From positions 1 through 5,682 of the forward strand of contig JALNZQ010000176.1 of NCBI GenBank assembly GCA_023229165.1: a stretch of 5,682 bases of DNA, written 5' to 3'. This DNA is from Methanothrix sp. GTDB lineage: Archaea; Halobacteriota; Methanosarcinia; Methanotrichales; Methanotrichaceae. Shown piece after piece: positions 4,765-5,682 of the stretch. The notes below the pieces were generated by a model. The model ran no database searches and was not told the DNA's origin. It saw only the letters and a list, made by a program, of their open reading frames with translations. The first letter of the stretch is position 1. Every line of letters starts with the position of its first letter. Position numbers and translations under genes: made by a program.

Positions 4765-5561
4765 TGCCTTGGATTAATATAATAGAATCAGTCGAATTAA
4801 CTAATTCAACAAAACTAGGAGAGACGTTCAACTCAACCATCCTTAATGACTATTTATCTCTGTCTAGGAACTTATTGGAGATACTTGTTATTGTCATTGC
4901 TGGTGTCTGGGCGTTATATAAAATCAATGAATATCGAGAATTTAAAAATTGGATACAATTCGATATAGACGCAAATATTTATCCACTGAGTGAGAATATT
5001 GCAACCAAATCCTATACCTGGAATGAAGATGGTGATGTAAGAGAATCACTTGAAACACATACTCATGCAATTGAAGTTCTATTTAAATTTAATAATAAAG
5101 GCAAAACACGTGTCAAGATATATAACATCCAGGCAAAAATCAGCACATTGCCACCGCCCGATAAGGCGCTTTTAGATCCAGAAGAAGGGCACCTTCATCT
5201 TCTTACTATTCTAAGGACTGGTAATATTGTGCCCAAAAAGATAAAATTTTATTACATAGAACCGCAGGTGGAGCAAACTATAACTTATTTGACTCTGATC
5301 AAGAGCCCACGAAATATAATCAGAATTAAAGGAAAGTTCTGTCAAGATCAGGAGAGAATATATCCCTATAAAGAGAGTCTTCGTAGAAACTTCAAGCATA
5401 ATCTGCCCAAAATTTTATGCAATATTTTTGAAAAGAGGAGACGTGATCCAATATATGGTTGGATTTTTAGTTTTATATATAAAAATCATTGCGCACGATT
5501 ATTATCACATACATACGAAAGAACATATTTCATTGATCCTGAAGGTTTCATAAGGAAATAG
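4764..5561 (+). CDS. Membrane-anchored protein of unknown function, 265 residues, AT-rich gene
   Basis: I do not recognise a named family. A short polar N-terminus (1-35, with possible N-glycosylation sites NST at 14-16 and 23-25) leads to one transmembrane helix at about 37-53 (LLEILVIVIAGVWALYK). The following YREFKNW suggests positive-inside orientation with the large C-terminal part in the cytoplasm. Residues about 63-195 alternate beta-strand-like stretches (IQFDIDANIYPLSEN, HAIEVLFKFNNKGKTRVKIY, QTITYLTLI), as in a beta-sandwich. A basic, aromatic section (200-245) follows, then HTYERTYFIDPEGFI at the end. Codon use is strikingly AT-rich (ATA, AAT, AGA common), unlike the genes before it, suggesting recent transfer. 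The start is fixed by an in-frame TGA four codons upstream; the ribosome site is weak (GAG, 6 bases before). It may be coupled to the 31-residue ORF. Confidence 0.75.
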   Translation: MPWINIIESVELTNSTKLGETFNSTILNDYLSLSRNLLEILVIVIAGVWALYKINEYREFKNWIQFDIDANIYPLSENIATKSYTWNEDGDVRESLETHTHAIEVLFKFNNKGKTRVKIYNIQAKISTLPPPDKALLDPEEGHLHLLTILRTGNIVPKKIKFYYIEPQVEQTITYLTLIKSPRNIIRIKGKFCQDQERIYPYKESLRRNFKHNLPKILCNIFEKRRRDPIYGWIFSFIYKNHCARLLSHTYERTYFIDPEGFIRK

Positions 5562-5639
5562 AATTTATAGTATGTGTTTAGCTCCCTTGTTGTTGGTTCA
5601 TGAAAATTCCTAGTGCTGCGTAACATAATTCTGCAAATT
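5562..5639. other. Non-coding tail after the 265-residue gene
   Basis: No open frame, RNA gene or repeat is visible on either strand in this AT-rich stretch, which links the stop codon to the hairpin that follows. Confidence 0.4.
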
Positions 5640-5676
5640 AAGATAATGCCTTTGGAGTTCACTCAGGCATTATCTT
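5640..5676. terminator. Strong 12-bp hairpin, probable bidirectional terminator
   Basis: AAGATAATGCCT (5640-5651) pairs perfectly with AGGCATTATCTT (5665-5676). Inside, GAG (5655-5657) and CTC (5662-5664) add three pairs around TTCA after a 3-base bulge. TTTGTTGA follows. About 80 bases after the stop of the 265-residue gene, it is well placed as a terminator or 3'-protecting structure. It could also serve a minus-strand gene beyond the window, or be one end of a small mobile repeat; only one copy is visible here. Confidence 0.5.
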
Positions 5677-5682
5677 TGTTGA

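Noticed and set aside
5211..5399. 62-residue minus-strand open frame in the 265-residue gene
   Set aside because: Antisense in AT-rich DNA, no ribosome site, and its hydrophobic look is expected by chance.
1..5682. CRISPR array, tRNA, rRNA, insertion sequence or tandem repeats
   Set aside because: No regularly spaced repeats, cloverleaf with CCA-end features, transposase motifs or direct target duplications were seen.

Overview
The window looks like an archaeal chromosome, most likely a methanogenic euryarchaeon of the Methanosarcinales (Methanothrix- or Methanosarcina-like). Evidence: a TyrRS-like archaeal tryptophanyl-tRNA synthetase beginning LDPWG, a small methanogen-type winged-helix regulator, a MutS2-like ATPase with an N-terminal helix-hairpin-helix and no Smr tail, TATA-like boxes about 25-27 bases before several start codons, and GAGG ribosome-binding sites before others. 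The genus is inferred from remembered family resemblance; no search was run.

Layout. Bases 1-349 (minus) hold the first 116 codons of trpS, cut by the window edge. A 275-base AT-rich divergent region (350-624) carries promoters for both flanking genes and two inverted repeats. Bases 625-1020 (plus) encode a winged-helix DNA-binding protein. Bases 1021-1309 hold hairpins, T-runs and a probable 43-residue charged small protein on the minus strand. Bases 1310-2242 (minus) encode a SAM-dependent methyltransferase-like protein with two CxxC pairs. A 45-base AT-rich gap separates it from a divergent 667-residue MutS-family ATPase (2288-4291, plus), which is followed by a short one-helix membrane protein (4328-4549, plus).

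From about 4550 the base composition drops from GC-rich to strongly AT-rich. This last part holds a possible 31-residue ORF whose TAA stop overlaps (TAATG) the ATG of a 265-residue membrane-anchored protein of unknown function (4764-5561). It ends in a strong hairpin at 5640-5676. This segment is the best candidate for acquired or poorly described content.

Working together: trpS serves translation. The methyltransferase and MutS-like genes share a tiny divergent promoter region and may be co-controlled, but no joint pathway can be shown from sequence. Several genes (trpS, the small membrane protein, perhaps mutS-like) look leaderless or nearly so, whereas the regulator and the 43-residue ORF have clear GAGGT sites. 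I see no tRNA, rRNA, CRISPR array, transposase or phage gene.
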